Shown here one piece after another: positions 12,976 to 28,800 of a DNA stretch of 64,000 bases. The stretch's first letter is position 1. Every line of letters begins with the position of its first letter. This DNA is from Druceiella hillmani (lineage: Eukaryota; Arthropoda; Insecta; Lepidoptera; Hepialidae): contig JAYKKI010000138.1 in NCBI GenBank assembly GCA_039881145.1, positions 3,154,001 through 3,218,000 of the forward strand. The letters run 5' to 3'. The notes under the pieces are model-generated. The model was given only the letters and a program-made list of their open reading frames with translations. It was not told the origin of the DNA and made no database searches. A program made the position numbers and the translations under genes.

Positions 12976-15234
12976 GGTTATGTATTTATTTATAAAATTG
13001 AAAAAGATATATAATTCAGGATTCAGGATACTTTTTTTTAAAGTATCTTTCTTGCAATCTGAGTACAACTTTCTGTGTTCTTGTACACAACGTAACAAGA
13101 ACTGTTTTTGTTCTTCTGCAGCAGATATTAATCCATGAAAATCTTGCATGAGCTTCAGGCCTCTCTCTGCTGTGTCATTGACTGCCTTTAAGTGCATAAT
13201 TTTTTTTAGCTTCCTGAAAGGAAAGGATTTGTTCCCATGAAGGAAGGGATGTCTTCTTGGAGAAAAGCGTTATCAATTTTTAACCGCGATAATAAATTTG
13301 TGCTCTTGATGGTCACGAAATCACTCAAAACGTTTTCCCGAAACAATAAAAGAAATATATTAAAAAAATTATCACATTTTCTAATAATAAAATGAAAAAA
13401 AAACACTTATTCAACTCACCGTACAAAGAAGCAGATATTTCTTCCTTCGATGGAATATATCTCTTCCCAAAATCATACAAACTTTTCCTTTGTAAATTCG
13501 ATACGATATCAGCTTTGGTTTGTGTATCAACTTCATCATCAAATAATGAAAATAAAACTATTTCTTCTGATAAATACCACAAGTGTTGGCTGAACATGGT
13601 CAGAGCTGCTTTAGAAATCACTTGGTCGACTGTTTCGTAGTTTTTCAATGTTTTTAAGAAACATAAATCTTGATTCGGAGCTTTTACCGCCAAATTGCAC
13701 TCAAGCCAGGGCCATTGCAATAAATAAGCAAACATCTTGCAGTGCTCGTTTGTCCTTAGCACTCATTTTAAACTCTATATACAGTTCAATCAACTCCCGA
13801 TAATCGTCACGTATAATAGATTTCAGTAGTTTTTTTTTATAATAATTAATAAGTTCGTTAATCATCGTTTCACAAAAATATTTCATTACGAAATCAGTAC
13901 ATGTTTCGGTTGTAGTTGCTGTAACGTTCTTCCAATTGTTTCTAAATTTTTTAAATAATGCGATATCGGGACTGCTAGTAACTCGATGGATCTTTGATTC
14001 AAACACACATTTCAGTACTAGTTCATACATATGATGGCGGCAAGCAAAAAGTAACAATTCCCTTTCTAATTTTTGCTCCAAGAGCACACAAGCGGCCTGT
14101 ATTATTAGCCGTTGTGTCGCAGCACATAATCTGTACCTTATCATTGAGATCCCAATCAAAAAGGGCATTTAAAACAGCTTCTGCTTGATCTTTGTCAGTA
14201 GAACTATTGAGTTTTGGCACTGCTAGAAGTTGGTCTTTTTCTCCGAATGAAATGAGAATTGGCAGGTCTTCTTCTTTTGAACCTGTCACATTTAAACCGG
14301 GCAAAAACTTTCCATCCCAATGAATAGTTACAATTTCAGGCACGTTGTTCTGAAAATCAGTTTTTATCGATTCTGCTCTCTATTTTCTCATTTGGGTCCG
14401 AATTCGTTGAAGAGAAGACTTGTTAATAGGAAAGTCTTTACAACTTAGACCAAGTGCTTCTACAACAGCCTGAAGTATGTAAACAGAATCCCTTACACTT
14501 AGTTGACATCTATCTAAAGCTGCAACTAGTTTAAGGGTAATAAAACACGTCCTTCTTCTTTTTGTAGCAGATAGCGAAGTCACGGATTTCGATTGCGAGG
14601 TGGAAGGTAAATTTTATTAAAAACTTTCGTTAGAACTGGTAGACTGTTCGTGAAGGTCTTGAGATGGGATAGAGGTGTCTGAAGTCAATAAATTCATATC
14701 AGTCAAATGCTTTAGTCTTTTTTCCTCTTCTCCTAGTTTTCTCTGCCTTACTCGTTCTTCTTTCTCAGCTAACTTTTTGTCAACACCCGCTAAGCAACCC
14801 GAGCGCCATGGCTCTCTTTGTTTTTGTAAAAATATTTTGTCTTCCTCTATTTTGATTCTTTGTAGAGCATCGGTATGCGCGATATCAAATAAATTATCTA
14901 GATCTTTTTGGAAATTCTCCTCGCGGTGCTTATAAACGTCCTGTGTTTTTTTACAGTTTTTTTGTAGCTCTCTCCAAACATGGTAAAGATCCACAAGTTT
15001 TTTCACACAATTAAGTACAGCTCTGGTAGGTATTTTAGCTTTTTCCCAAAATGCGATGCACTCACGGATCACAAGATTTGCACTTTCATTAACAGTCAAT
15101 TTTACCTCGCGAATATTAAAAAACAGAACTGAGGGAACTTGACGATTAGACGGCAACTTTGCACCCGTTATTTGGTGATTTATCTCACCAACCAAGAAAA
15201 TATTTTTCTTATTACTTCTAAGTTCCACTGACAT
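12976..15234 (-). pseudogene. Decayed gene of a multicopy arthropod transposon-like protein family (RNase H-like transposase type, unclassified)
   Basis: Reading on the minus strand, conserved pieces appear in the right order but in different frames. First is an N-terminal block of about 205 codons (14617-15234) with FDIAHTDAL, a charged coiled-coil-like stretch (KKLAEKEERVRQRKLGEEE) and a Ser-rich end. WDGKFLPG and DTTANNTG follow, then VLLEQKLERELLLFACRHHM, APNQDLCFLK, SQHLWYLSEE, and finally KAVNDTAERGLKLM with EEQKQFLL. I recognise the D-T-T-x-x-N-T-G, C-R-H-H-x-x-E and N-D-x-A-E-R-G signatures from a protein family present in many copies in aphid and other insect genomes, usually annotated as uncharacterised. 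A nuclease/transposase role is inferred from copy number and motif style, not shown. Damage seen: a frame change near 14600, an in-frame TAG at 14380-14382 (frame continues on both sides), a frame change near 14095 right after NNTG, a frame change near 13720-13745, one near 13330-13420 and one near 13205 at an A8 run. A stretch expected between LIELYIE and FKMSAKD seems deleted. GGTGAGT at about 13414-13420 looks like a splice donor, so one break could be an intron. Confidence 0.75.
14380..14382 (-). other. In-frame premature stop (TAG) inside the transposon-like gene
   Basis: Upstream codons read RIRTQMRK and downstream codons read RAESIKTDFQNNVPEIV in the same frame, leading into IHWDGKFLPG. 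A single TAG separates them. No splice signals bracket it, so it is best read as a nonsense mutation. Confidence 0.75.
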
Positions 15235-15502
15235 CTTGAAAATAAACTATTATGCACGTTAATAAAGCGATACAGCGGTGAAAACTCGGAAACAAATGAC
15301 TACAAGAGCGAGTAAGCGCCGGTCATCCGCGCGTACTCGCGTGTAACATGTTTTGTATGAACATGTTTCTCCTTCAATTCGGCATGGGTTGCGGTGCTTC
15401 AAATAAGATAAATATTGATTTTAGAGTGTTCTATGGCCAAATGAAAAAAATTAGTAGGTATGCGTTACAAAATAAAAACTTTGAAAAATAAGGGACACCC
15501 TA

Positions 15503-15663
<161 letters not shown>

Positions 15664-15771
15664 GTACATTTGATAAATAAATTAATTCTAAGAAAAGCAA
15701 TATTATGATTTGTTAACTCATGATAACATTTATAAAAGTGTGCAGAACAGACCTATTTATTATTAAAATGC

Positions 15772-15843
15772 TCAATGTGTATTACACATTGACAATACGC
15801 CACACAGATCTATTGTATGTGTCACCTATTGTCAGTAGGTGAC
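15772..15843. repeat. Two short hairpins
   Basis: TCAATGTGTA (15772-15781) is followed, after one T, by its exact reverse complement (15783-15792). About 30 bp later GTCACCTA (15821-15828) pairs with TAGGTGAC (15836-15843) across a 7-nt loop. As at 4.4-4.5 kb, two small stem-loops sit side by side. No function is assigned. Confidence 0.75.
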
Positions 15844-20536
<4,693 letters not shown>

Positions 20537-20683
20537 CCCACCTGAAGATGTTGTAATAGATGTTGTAACCCTAGGTCGTGATAAATAATTTAAATAAAGT
20601 AGAACTAATACTACATCAAGTAGTTTCATTTAATTGTGAATAATGATTTTCTACAAAATTAACACCAAATATATTCAATATTG
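20537..20683 (+). mobile_element. Penelope-like element end (degenerate hammerhead region plus tail)
   Basis: The copy starts with CCCACCTGAAGATGTTGTAA and, after a scrambled stretch, reaches CCTAGGTCGTG. It continues into a tail (GTAGAACTAATACTACATCA, then AGTAGTTTCATTTAATTGTG) that is shared with copies at 21.1, 35.1 and 42.1-42.2 kb. The CUGAAGA box is intact, but the second strand of stem II and the GAAA box are replaced by a duplicated GATGTTGTAA. Any ribozyme would therefore be dead. No coding part is attached. Confidence 0.75.
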
Positions 20684-21107
20684 GAGAACAATAAGTTTTT
20701 AAATGAAAGGATTCCAAACGTGTTTTGTCAGTTAAACAATATTTCTCAGTTAAACAACTTATACTGATATAGCTATAACAAAACGATGTTTGAAAAAATT
20801 ATTCATAGCAATAAAATCTGTAAGGAAATTATAGTGTATATAAGAGTACCCAGAGTATTTTTTTTATAAGGTTCGCTATGTAACATCATCGGGTTACATG
20901 GTTCCGTATTCAAAAAAATTAATAAAGAAATCATTAAAAAATGCTGTCAATAAATTAATTTTAATTAAAAGTTTAATACGTTAATAATTAACATAGGTAC
21001 GTAATTAATTTCAACAAAAAAAAAAACAAAGTAATAGGCTAAGCCGCGACGTCAGATAGCGTAAATTAACCGTAAGCATGCCCTTGGGTCTCAGTTTTGA
21101 TTGTAAA

Positions 21108-21145
21108 AATAATACCACATCACGTAGTTTCATTTAATTGTAAAT
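21108..21145 (+). mobile_element. Short Penelope-like element tail fragment
   Basis: AAATAATACCACATCACGTA followed by GTTTCATTTAATTGTAA matches the terminal tail of the other Penelope-like copies. Only about 38 bp of similarity is clear. The open frame running through it (21097-21420) has no recognisable product. Confidence 0.6.
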
Positions 21146-22755
21146 TAGCCTCGATACATATCTCTAATACCTCCGGTTGTAAACCATTGGTACAAGGTGT
21201 TTTCGATAAATGTAAACAGCGCTATCAACGATATGCTAGACTTCCCACTAAAATTCAGAAGACATATTCTAGCGGGAACGACTATAGTAAGATTGATGTT
21301 GTCCATAAAGTAAAGAGACAAGACGAGATTCGGGGTGAGAAGTTAGTGATTGCAACGTGTTTTTATTGTCTGTTAGACCTGTTTTTCAATCTGATTTATT
21401 TCTTTCAAAAAAACTTATGAAATTTAGATGCCACATCCTGTCACAAAATATAGAGGAAGACGAGAATTCGGAAAAAATAGCGTAGTTTTCATTCTTATGG
21501 GAGTGTGTAAATCACTTCATGCCGTTATTAACCAGCTTCATAGTTAGAGCAATGGTCGGCGATTATTCGATAAAGTCATGCTATCAAATCTTTGCTGGAA
21601 ATTAAATTTTCTACTCTCGAATTGTTTTACACTATATATTGTGACAAATTGTTTTATCAAAAGGCGACGACCTTTCTTAATTAGATTGGTAAAAATAACT
21701 CACCGTACACACAATAGGAAAATTTTTGGTTATTACTACTAACTAGATCTTTTGTAATATCGGCTTGTATGGTAATAACTAGAAGAGACGATATATATTG
21801 TGTACAATAAAAAAAACAGAAAAAGCAAAATGAAGTATAGTAAATCCTTGTACATTTAATAATAAAATCTGTTCTCTAGAAATGTTATGTTGAATAGAAC
21901 AACCATTATAATCATCATTATTGCATTTCAAGTGTATTTTTTAAGAACTTCTTCTAATTATAATAAAAACGGAATTATAAAATACAATTTTTTTTACTTA
22001 TTTTCTAACATTTAAGATTTATTCACAACAAAAGTCTAAAAGCTCTATCTTATAGCAAACTGTCGTAAAGTATTGTTAAAACTAATGGGTTAAAATGTAA
22101 AGCATAACTCACTAAACTACATAACATATTTAAAATATTAATGGTCTACTAATTTTAAAAGAGCGAATAAATTGATGTTCGCATTTTATGAGTAAAACAA
22201 AATTGTAAAAAAAATATTAATAACGAATTGAACCTATGTCAAAAATATTTATTGAAAAGTACGAGTATTTGGGACCCTTAGCAATTTATAACATCATTTT
22301 TTTCAAACTTGAAAACTCATTGTATAAATGCATCATAATTACTACTCCCATAATCCAACTGTATTCCCTTTTAAAATTTTAAATAAATCCACTTTAGACA
22401 CGTCAAACAAAAAATCACAATTATCAACTCCCCCAACAGCCCTTACATATTCAAAACCAGATATAAATATTCAAATTGCATTGTAAATCATACCCGACAT
22501 CTCTCTCGAAACTGATTTAACACGTTCCTAATAAAAATTCACAAAATCCTTACAATTGACAACGTAAATAAAAGCGATAGGAAGTTCCGAGGTGGACCCT
22601 GACTGGCAAAATTGAGTTAAGGGCCAATATCCATACGTTGATTTTCGCCTCAGCAATCTCGATTTCATATTCCTCGATAATGTTTGCAGGCTTACGTAGG
22701 TATGGAAAAGTGTTATGTAAATTTGCTTTTATCAAACGACGTCTGTGCATTATAG
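21146..22755. other. No gene recognised
   Basis: AT-rich sequence without a supportable feature. Confidence 0.5.
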
Positions 22756-22760
22756 ATATA

Positions 22761-22800
<40 letters not shown>
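22756..22800. repeat. Short (TA)n microsatellite
   Basis: About 45 bp of alternating TA with one ATGT interruption. Confidence 0.95.
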
Positions 22801-22805
<5 letters not shown>

Positions 22806-25409
22806 TTATATGGGAAGGCCAATTCGAGTGTAGTCCCGATAAAGGAAAAGGAATCGATTTGTCTAGGTGCATATTTTGCCGATGGGTTGATAGAATCAAA
22901 GAGATTTTACGTCGAAGTGTTTGTATCTATTTACACTGTTAGGAAGCATGTTTCAATTTTTTCGCCATAGCACAAGGACATGAAATAAGGATTTCTTTTT
23001 TCATTAAGAGGCTCGCAAATTTCTCTCATAAAAAGTTTATTGACAATATTATTATATTTGGTTTCGTTTCTGAAACATAATTTCTTCAGGCTAAATAGAG
23101 GTCACATAGCGATTAAAATTACATTACGTCATCCAATTTTACTTCATTACTAATTGTCTTTAAACCATCCATTATTCTTGGTAATAAGGACAAAAAAGCA
23201 GGGAAATAGCCTTCTTGACAAACAAATTTATAACAAACTTGCAGACTCATACAACGGGATAAACGGGGTAAAAATAAAATATCATTTTTGTAGAAAATTG
23301 TTGTTAAACTATGGGCGCTACCAAGATATTACGAATAAATAATAATAGAGTAGAAAATATGAAATAAATAATTTGTTACAAAAATCCAGATCTATAAAAA
23401 TAATATCCCACAAATCATGCACTTATGACATAGATGACAAGCAAGTATACTTTGAAAAAAACTTTGCAAACCGAAAAAGCTTATGTTGAAAACGATATAT
23501 ACCTACCAACTCAGTGGATATATGTACTTATGGAATGTATTATATCATATATTAGTATGATTTTTTCGTTCTTTTAATCTTTCAGAAATATTTCCCAAAG
23601 TTTACGATTCAATCAACTTTGTACTCGTTTTAATAATAAAAAATTGTCAAAATAAAATAACCAGAACTGAATGTATGTGATATTTGTTTCACAATTAATG
23701 ACCTAATCTGCATTTATAACTTCGAGGATTAAGCGAATTCAAGTTTTTTTTGCCCCTTGCTTACAACTTTTGACGAAGTTTTTGAGATTATTATCTCCTT
23801 GATGCGTGACGCCAGCAAATGCTACCTGTTAATTATATTTGTTACACGTTGATCAGAAAGCGTACGTACTTTGGTTTTTCTGTTTAAACTCTTATAATAG
23901 TTTCATTTTTTTCAATTTAATTCTCAAAACACTTCATTAGATCTTGCACGAAGCCTGTATTCGATACCACTTTATACTCCTATATTTTAAAGTAGATAGT
24001 CCAGTATATCCCAGAACAAAAATTCAAATACCGGTCAGCTCGTTTTTTTTCAAAAAGGTAATACTGCGTATTAATATAAGCAACGTATTATTGTGTCCAA
24101 GCTAAAAAACTTTGGAATCTTGAAATTCTAAACGTTTTTTTCAATGTATACCCGAATATTTTTATTTCTAATCGTTTTCTGGAACCGCTTTTGCTTACAT
24201 CTTACACCATCCTACTTCAGTGTTTTACTTATTACCTGAAACTGTAATTAAAGGTTATAATGCTGAATAGCATGAAATATAATTTAAAAACGTTTCCGCA
24301 CTATCTAGGCTAATTAGAAGTTAATCAACGAGAAGTCAACCAAAGATGGGTGATTCGGATCTCAACGATTTCGAAGCAACATTTATCAATTTGTAATTAA
24401 AGAAAGAAATAATCAAGATTGTGGAAATAGTCTGTATAATAGTAGTTCACGCCTACCAAGTTATATGCAGTACATCTGTTTTAACGCTTAGTTATTCACA
24501 TAGTAGTTAAATAAATATTTTGTGGCAGCTATAAAAATATCATAAAAATATTTATATATTCTCCATTCATTATTTTTTAAAACCAGGTCAATGAAGTTAC
24601 ATTTCAAGATAAAAAGTGTAAAGATTATTTTTAAACCACTACAGAAATATTGTTATATCTAGTTTGGTACACATTTAATCATTTAGTTTTCCTTCCATAA
24701 CATTGTTAATGTCAACATGCTTTTCAATTTACAATAAATGTAGTGTGCATGGTTTTACAGATTATTTTTTCGCCTTTCACTTTTTTTTATTCCACCTTCT
24801 TTTATTCTAAGAGGACTATTTTTGTTGTCTATCTATGTTAGTTTATATAAGAAGTCGTTGCCCCTCAACTTCAAGTTTGAAAGCACCGAAAGCTCGGGAG
24901 TTTTATTGATTTTGATTGAAAGCTTTTGGCAGCTCGTTTTCAATCTGTTGTGATTTATTCATTCGGACAAAACTAAACATAAGCCATAGATTCAACATAA
25001 CTGAATGATCTTTGCATAATTTAGGGTTCACTGTGAGGAAGAAAATTAACATATTATGGTGCCCATAAATTTTATTCTATAAATGAACGTGGTATATTTA
25101 CCAATCTACAACTTTCTTCGTCTATTATATTTTTTATTCATTAAACATGGGCCTTCATAAAATGCAACTGATATAATATGAGTTAGTTACAAATTAAAAA
25201 CATTTAATAACTTTATCTAGCATTTTAAAATAGATTTTTAATTAAAGTATTGCAATAGACCGTAAAACAGTGAAAACCTCAGTCCCTATTTAAAGAAGGA
25301 TTAATATAATACAAATTAAGATTAAATCACATCGCCTTAAGGTATTGAATAAAAAAGGCTAAATTTGTGAACCAAAAACGATTAATGTCCACTGTTTATT
25401 AAAATAATT
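22801..25409. other. No gene recognised
   Basis: AT-rich sequence. No RNA gene, repeat or coding frame I can support. Confidence 0.5.
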
Positions 25410-25470
25410 TGTAAATTATTTCTTGAGGAATAAATTTCTCCCTAATTAATAAGAGGGAAATTTATTCTTC
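25410..25470. repeat. Imperfect inverted repeat
   Basis: GAGGAATAAATTTCTCCC (about 25423-25440) is mirrored by GAGGGAAATTTATTCTTC (about 25452-25469) around an AT-rich loop, with a few mismatches. Confidence 0.6.
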
Positions 25471-25805
25471 ATATATGTAACCATAACCACTTTGAATTCG
25501 GTACTTAGAAGTGAAAATTGGAACTCTTAAAAGCTGACTCACGTGATTGTTATTCCGCTTGTCACAGCCGATTTTCTCAGAAAATATACGACATAAAATT
25601 CTTAAATTTATACATAGTGATACACCTTATTGTACCACATACTTTGCACTGAATACTTTTTTTATAATATTTAAATGAGAGAAGATATTAAAAGAAGTAA
25701 TTAAAATTTTGTCTTTTTTACGTTTTATATATCACCTGTTTCATCACTTAGATTTTTTATGAGGAACACAAAACTATTTTTTAATTGTTCTAAATTCACA
25801 TTTTA

Positions 25806-25859
25806 AATTATATTCTAAAAAAGCAACAAATCCCTTGTTGCTTTTTTTAGAATGTAATT
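25806..25859. repeat. Near-perfect 24-bp inverted repeat (hairpin)
   Basis: Arms 25806-25829 and 25835-25859 pair with one mismatch and one A/T-run length difference around the 5-nt loop ATCCC. The inner part is AAAAAAGCAACAA / TTGTTGCTTTTTTT. It resembles a foldback or a small hairpin RNA gene, but nothing in the flanks decides between them. Confidence 0.85.
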
Positions 25860-28800
25860 CTCGAAAATGTCCTTTCCACCAACCCCGTGATATCCGAAAC
25901 TATTGAATTAAAAATCATATAAAAAACAGGGTTGGTAAAATCTAAATAGAAGTTTACATCGTTTCTTAAATCTCATATTTTTGAGATACACATGATGTCT
26001 TTACGCATGTGAAAGACATAGTCGGCAATACATTTATATTGCGAAATATTTATGTATGAAAATGATCTAATATAAAAACTACGTACTCTTTAATACTTAT
26101 AAATGCTTAAGTGTGTGCGTACATCGTAGCGCAAATTCTACCATAGTGGACAAGTTTTTTGTTAATTTATTAAAAGGAATTTATTAAGAATGAACGAAAC
26201 TCACAGTACGAAATTCGAGAATACACAAGTAGATGAACACAAAAAATTGATACATACTGTATTTTCACTAAACTATTTTGAAAATTATATTACAATTAGA
26301 TGATACATATTTCAGTTAAACACGTAGAGTGTGAGGTACGATAGACTAGATGAAATAATAACTTTCTTTATTTAACTATAGAAGGAATAACTGATCCGAT
26401 GCTATCTAATCAGCGATCAAAGATCATAAAAAGTTAAAATATGTATAGGGACGGTATCTGGCAATATACAGCAAAACATTACTACTGAAACTTGGACCCA
26501 TTCTAAATGAAAGAGTGGAAAAATAATTTCATGGTAAGCCAAGAATGAGAGTGTTTCAAAACCACCCTACTGGCAAGTAGGGCTGATATTCTGAAGCATT
26601 AGGACATATAACCGGGTCAGGACAATAACAATGACTACAGTGAAACTGAGGCAAATGCGTCTCCGTGGATGCCTCGCGGATGCGATTCAATGACCTTTTT
26701 GTTTAACATTTTTCTTAATGATATTACTGTTATACTTATTTCTGAGCATGCAAATGAACATTACGGAGATCAAATCGAAATTATCGCCCGGTTAAACATA
26801 CATAAGAAAAAAATTTGTGATGGAATATTTTCACTAATTATTATAAAGGTATTTAGTGTCAAATAATTCAATATTTAACTTCGATTTTCATTTTTAGAAA
26901 ATACGAGGATAACGTTAGCAAAATTTTTTTCTTTATTAAAATCCAATTTTTGACAGGAGATTACAACAACTAATTTTAAATAAGTGATCACTAATTGTTG
27001 AACGACTTTTGTTGTAATTTGAAATTTTAATAAAATCAATTAAATCCAATCCTAGTCGGTTTAATCCGAATAGGCTGTTCCCTAGTATCTTACAACCTTC
27101 CTAAAATTATATAGGTTAAGGTAACCTTTTTAATAATAAGATTATTTAATGAAATGTGATTAAATAATTGAGATATCAATTAAATTTCTTTTATAAAGAA
27201 CAATCTTGTTATAATTTGTTGAATAAAGTAAATAAAATATTTCTATCAAAATTGTGATTGTTCAACAAGGAAATTAAACAAAACCATTTAGATAGAGTAC
27301 CATATCGCTCATTTAGATAGATACGCCTCTACGAAAATGATTACCGTACAAAAAGTAGTCGCTCCTCTTTGAAACTCAATTAAATTTGTTTATACTCCAT
27401 AAACACATTCAAGTATAAAATATTCCAATATTAACTTAGAACATAACTAAATATAAACGACTGAAGATGAGTAACATCACGATCTTTTAATTTCTAATAT
27501 CATGTAATATAGTATTTGAAATTCCTAACTGTCCACATTGAGAAAAAATGCCAACCTCATTAAAAATAACCACAAGGCTTTCAAAAAATCGAATCAAATA
27601 AAAAAAAAAGTCAACGACTCGGGTACGTTTTTCAATTCGGAATGGACCGTCGCCAAGTTATTGTAACGGATGTGAGTAATATTAACATGACAAATAAAAG
27701 CAAATACATACAATGTGAAAAGTAATCATATTTCCTTTATAAGATAAATAAACAACAATACATACTGTCATGAAGAATACTACACTCAATATTGACATTA
27801 TACCTTTTCGTGGGGAGTTGTTTTCATGATATTTCTTAAACTACTTTTTGCCTATTGTCAAATAAGTCATATCATGTTCGTACAATAACTACACTTTTGA
27901 ATAATGACACTGAAAGTAACTTATTGAACAAAATGAAAACACGATCCTAAAATAACAAAACAATATAATATACATAATTACAAAACAATATTGAAACATA
28001 CTTGTCTATTACCATTCTGCTAACTTCTGCTACTTATTTGCCACGCAACTTTACTGATCAATTTGGAGAATTCTTTCGATCATTAAATTCGCTTAAATAA
28101 TTTATTTTTTTCTATGTAACGTGGGATAAATTATTAAAATGGCAGCGTGGGCAATGAAAGTATGCTCTTAGAAAAAGTATTATGTTTGGAAATAACGAGC
28201 GTGAGAAATTTCTCAGAACGTAGAGCCAAAAAATGAATATACAAGACTATAAATCTGGCAATAACATAAGAGGGATAGAGAGAATTATTTAAAATATTGC
28301 AAATGTTAAATCGGTTTCATTTTGTTTAGTAATCGTTCTGGAAGCTCAAGTTAGCACACGTCTCATAGTCTAGTAGAGGCAAAGTCTAGTAGTGGAAATG
28401 AAATATTATAAAGGGAATGAAATAATAAACACGTTTTGAAGAAGATTCTACTTGAAATTAATATCATTAGGATGTTCCTGTTTCTGATACGCGATGGCTA
28501 ATATAATATCATCAACCCATTTTGGATACTAAATAAATGTCTTAATTGTCCTGCTCACAGGAAGAATAGTTCTACGAAGACCTTCTAGTAAATCTATTTC
28601 CATCTTTTGGCATATTTGTTTATGTGCTTTGCCGTTTAAAATCTAATAAATAATGCTTTCTGCGTGAAGCATCAACTTTTTGAAGGCCCTTTATAAATAA
28701 ATACACCCCTATTAACTTGTAGCCTAGTGCCATGATAAGTGATATCTTCGTGTTGAATTGAGGAATAGCCGTTCATCGTCGCTTCTGAGAGTTACAAACG

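Larger units (their letters stand above)
12752..15500 (-). mobile_element. Probable boundaries of the transposon-like element carrying the 12.97-15.23 kb pseudogene
   Basis: The broken gene at 12973-15234 is flanked by a weak inverted pair. GGAATCCCTTAT at 12752-12763 resembles the reverse complement of ATAAGGGACACCC at 15488-15500 (about 10 of 12 positions). The right copy abuts the long (TA)n tract, which would be a plausible TA-rich target. The match is short, so these limits are tentative. The true element may be larger or smaller. Confidence 0.25.

Noticed and set aside
13414..13420. GGTGAGT as a splice donor proving a functional intron
   Set aside because: No acceptor restores the expected DFVTIKS frame, and other breaks show that the gene is dead anyway.
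14675..14935. Plus-strand frames inside 13.39-14.94 kb
   Set aside because: They are antisense shadows of the minus-strand transposon-like pseudogene, whose motifs are recognisable.
21097..21420. 107-codon frame beginning in a PLE tail fragment
   Set aside because: The start codon region is PLE terminal sequence and the remainder has no recognisable family.
26520..26690. Slightly GC-richer stretch resembling a coding fragment
   Set aside because: Frequent stops in all frames and no motif I could assign.
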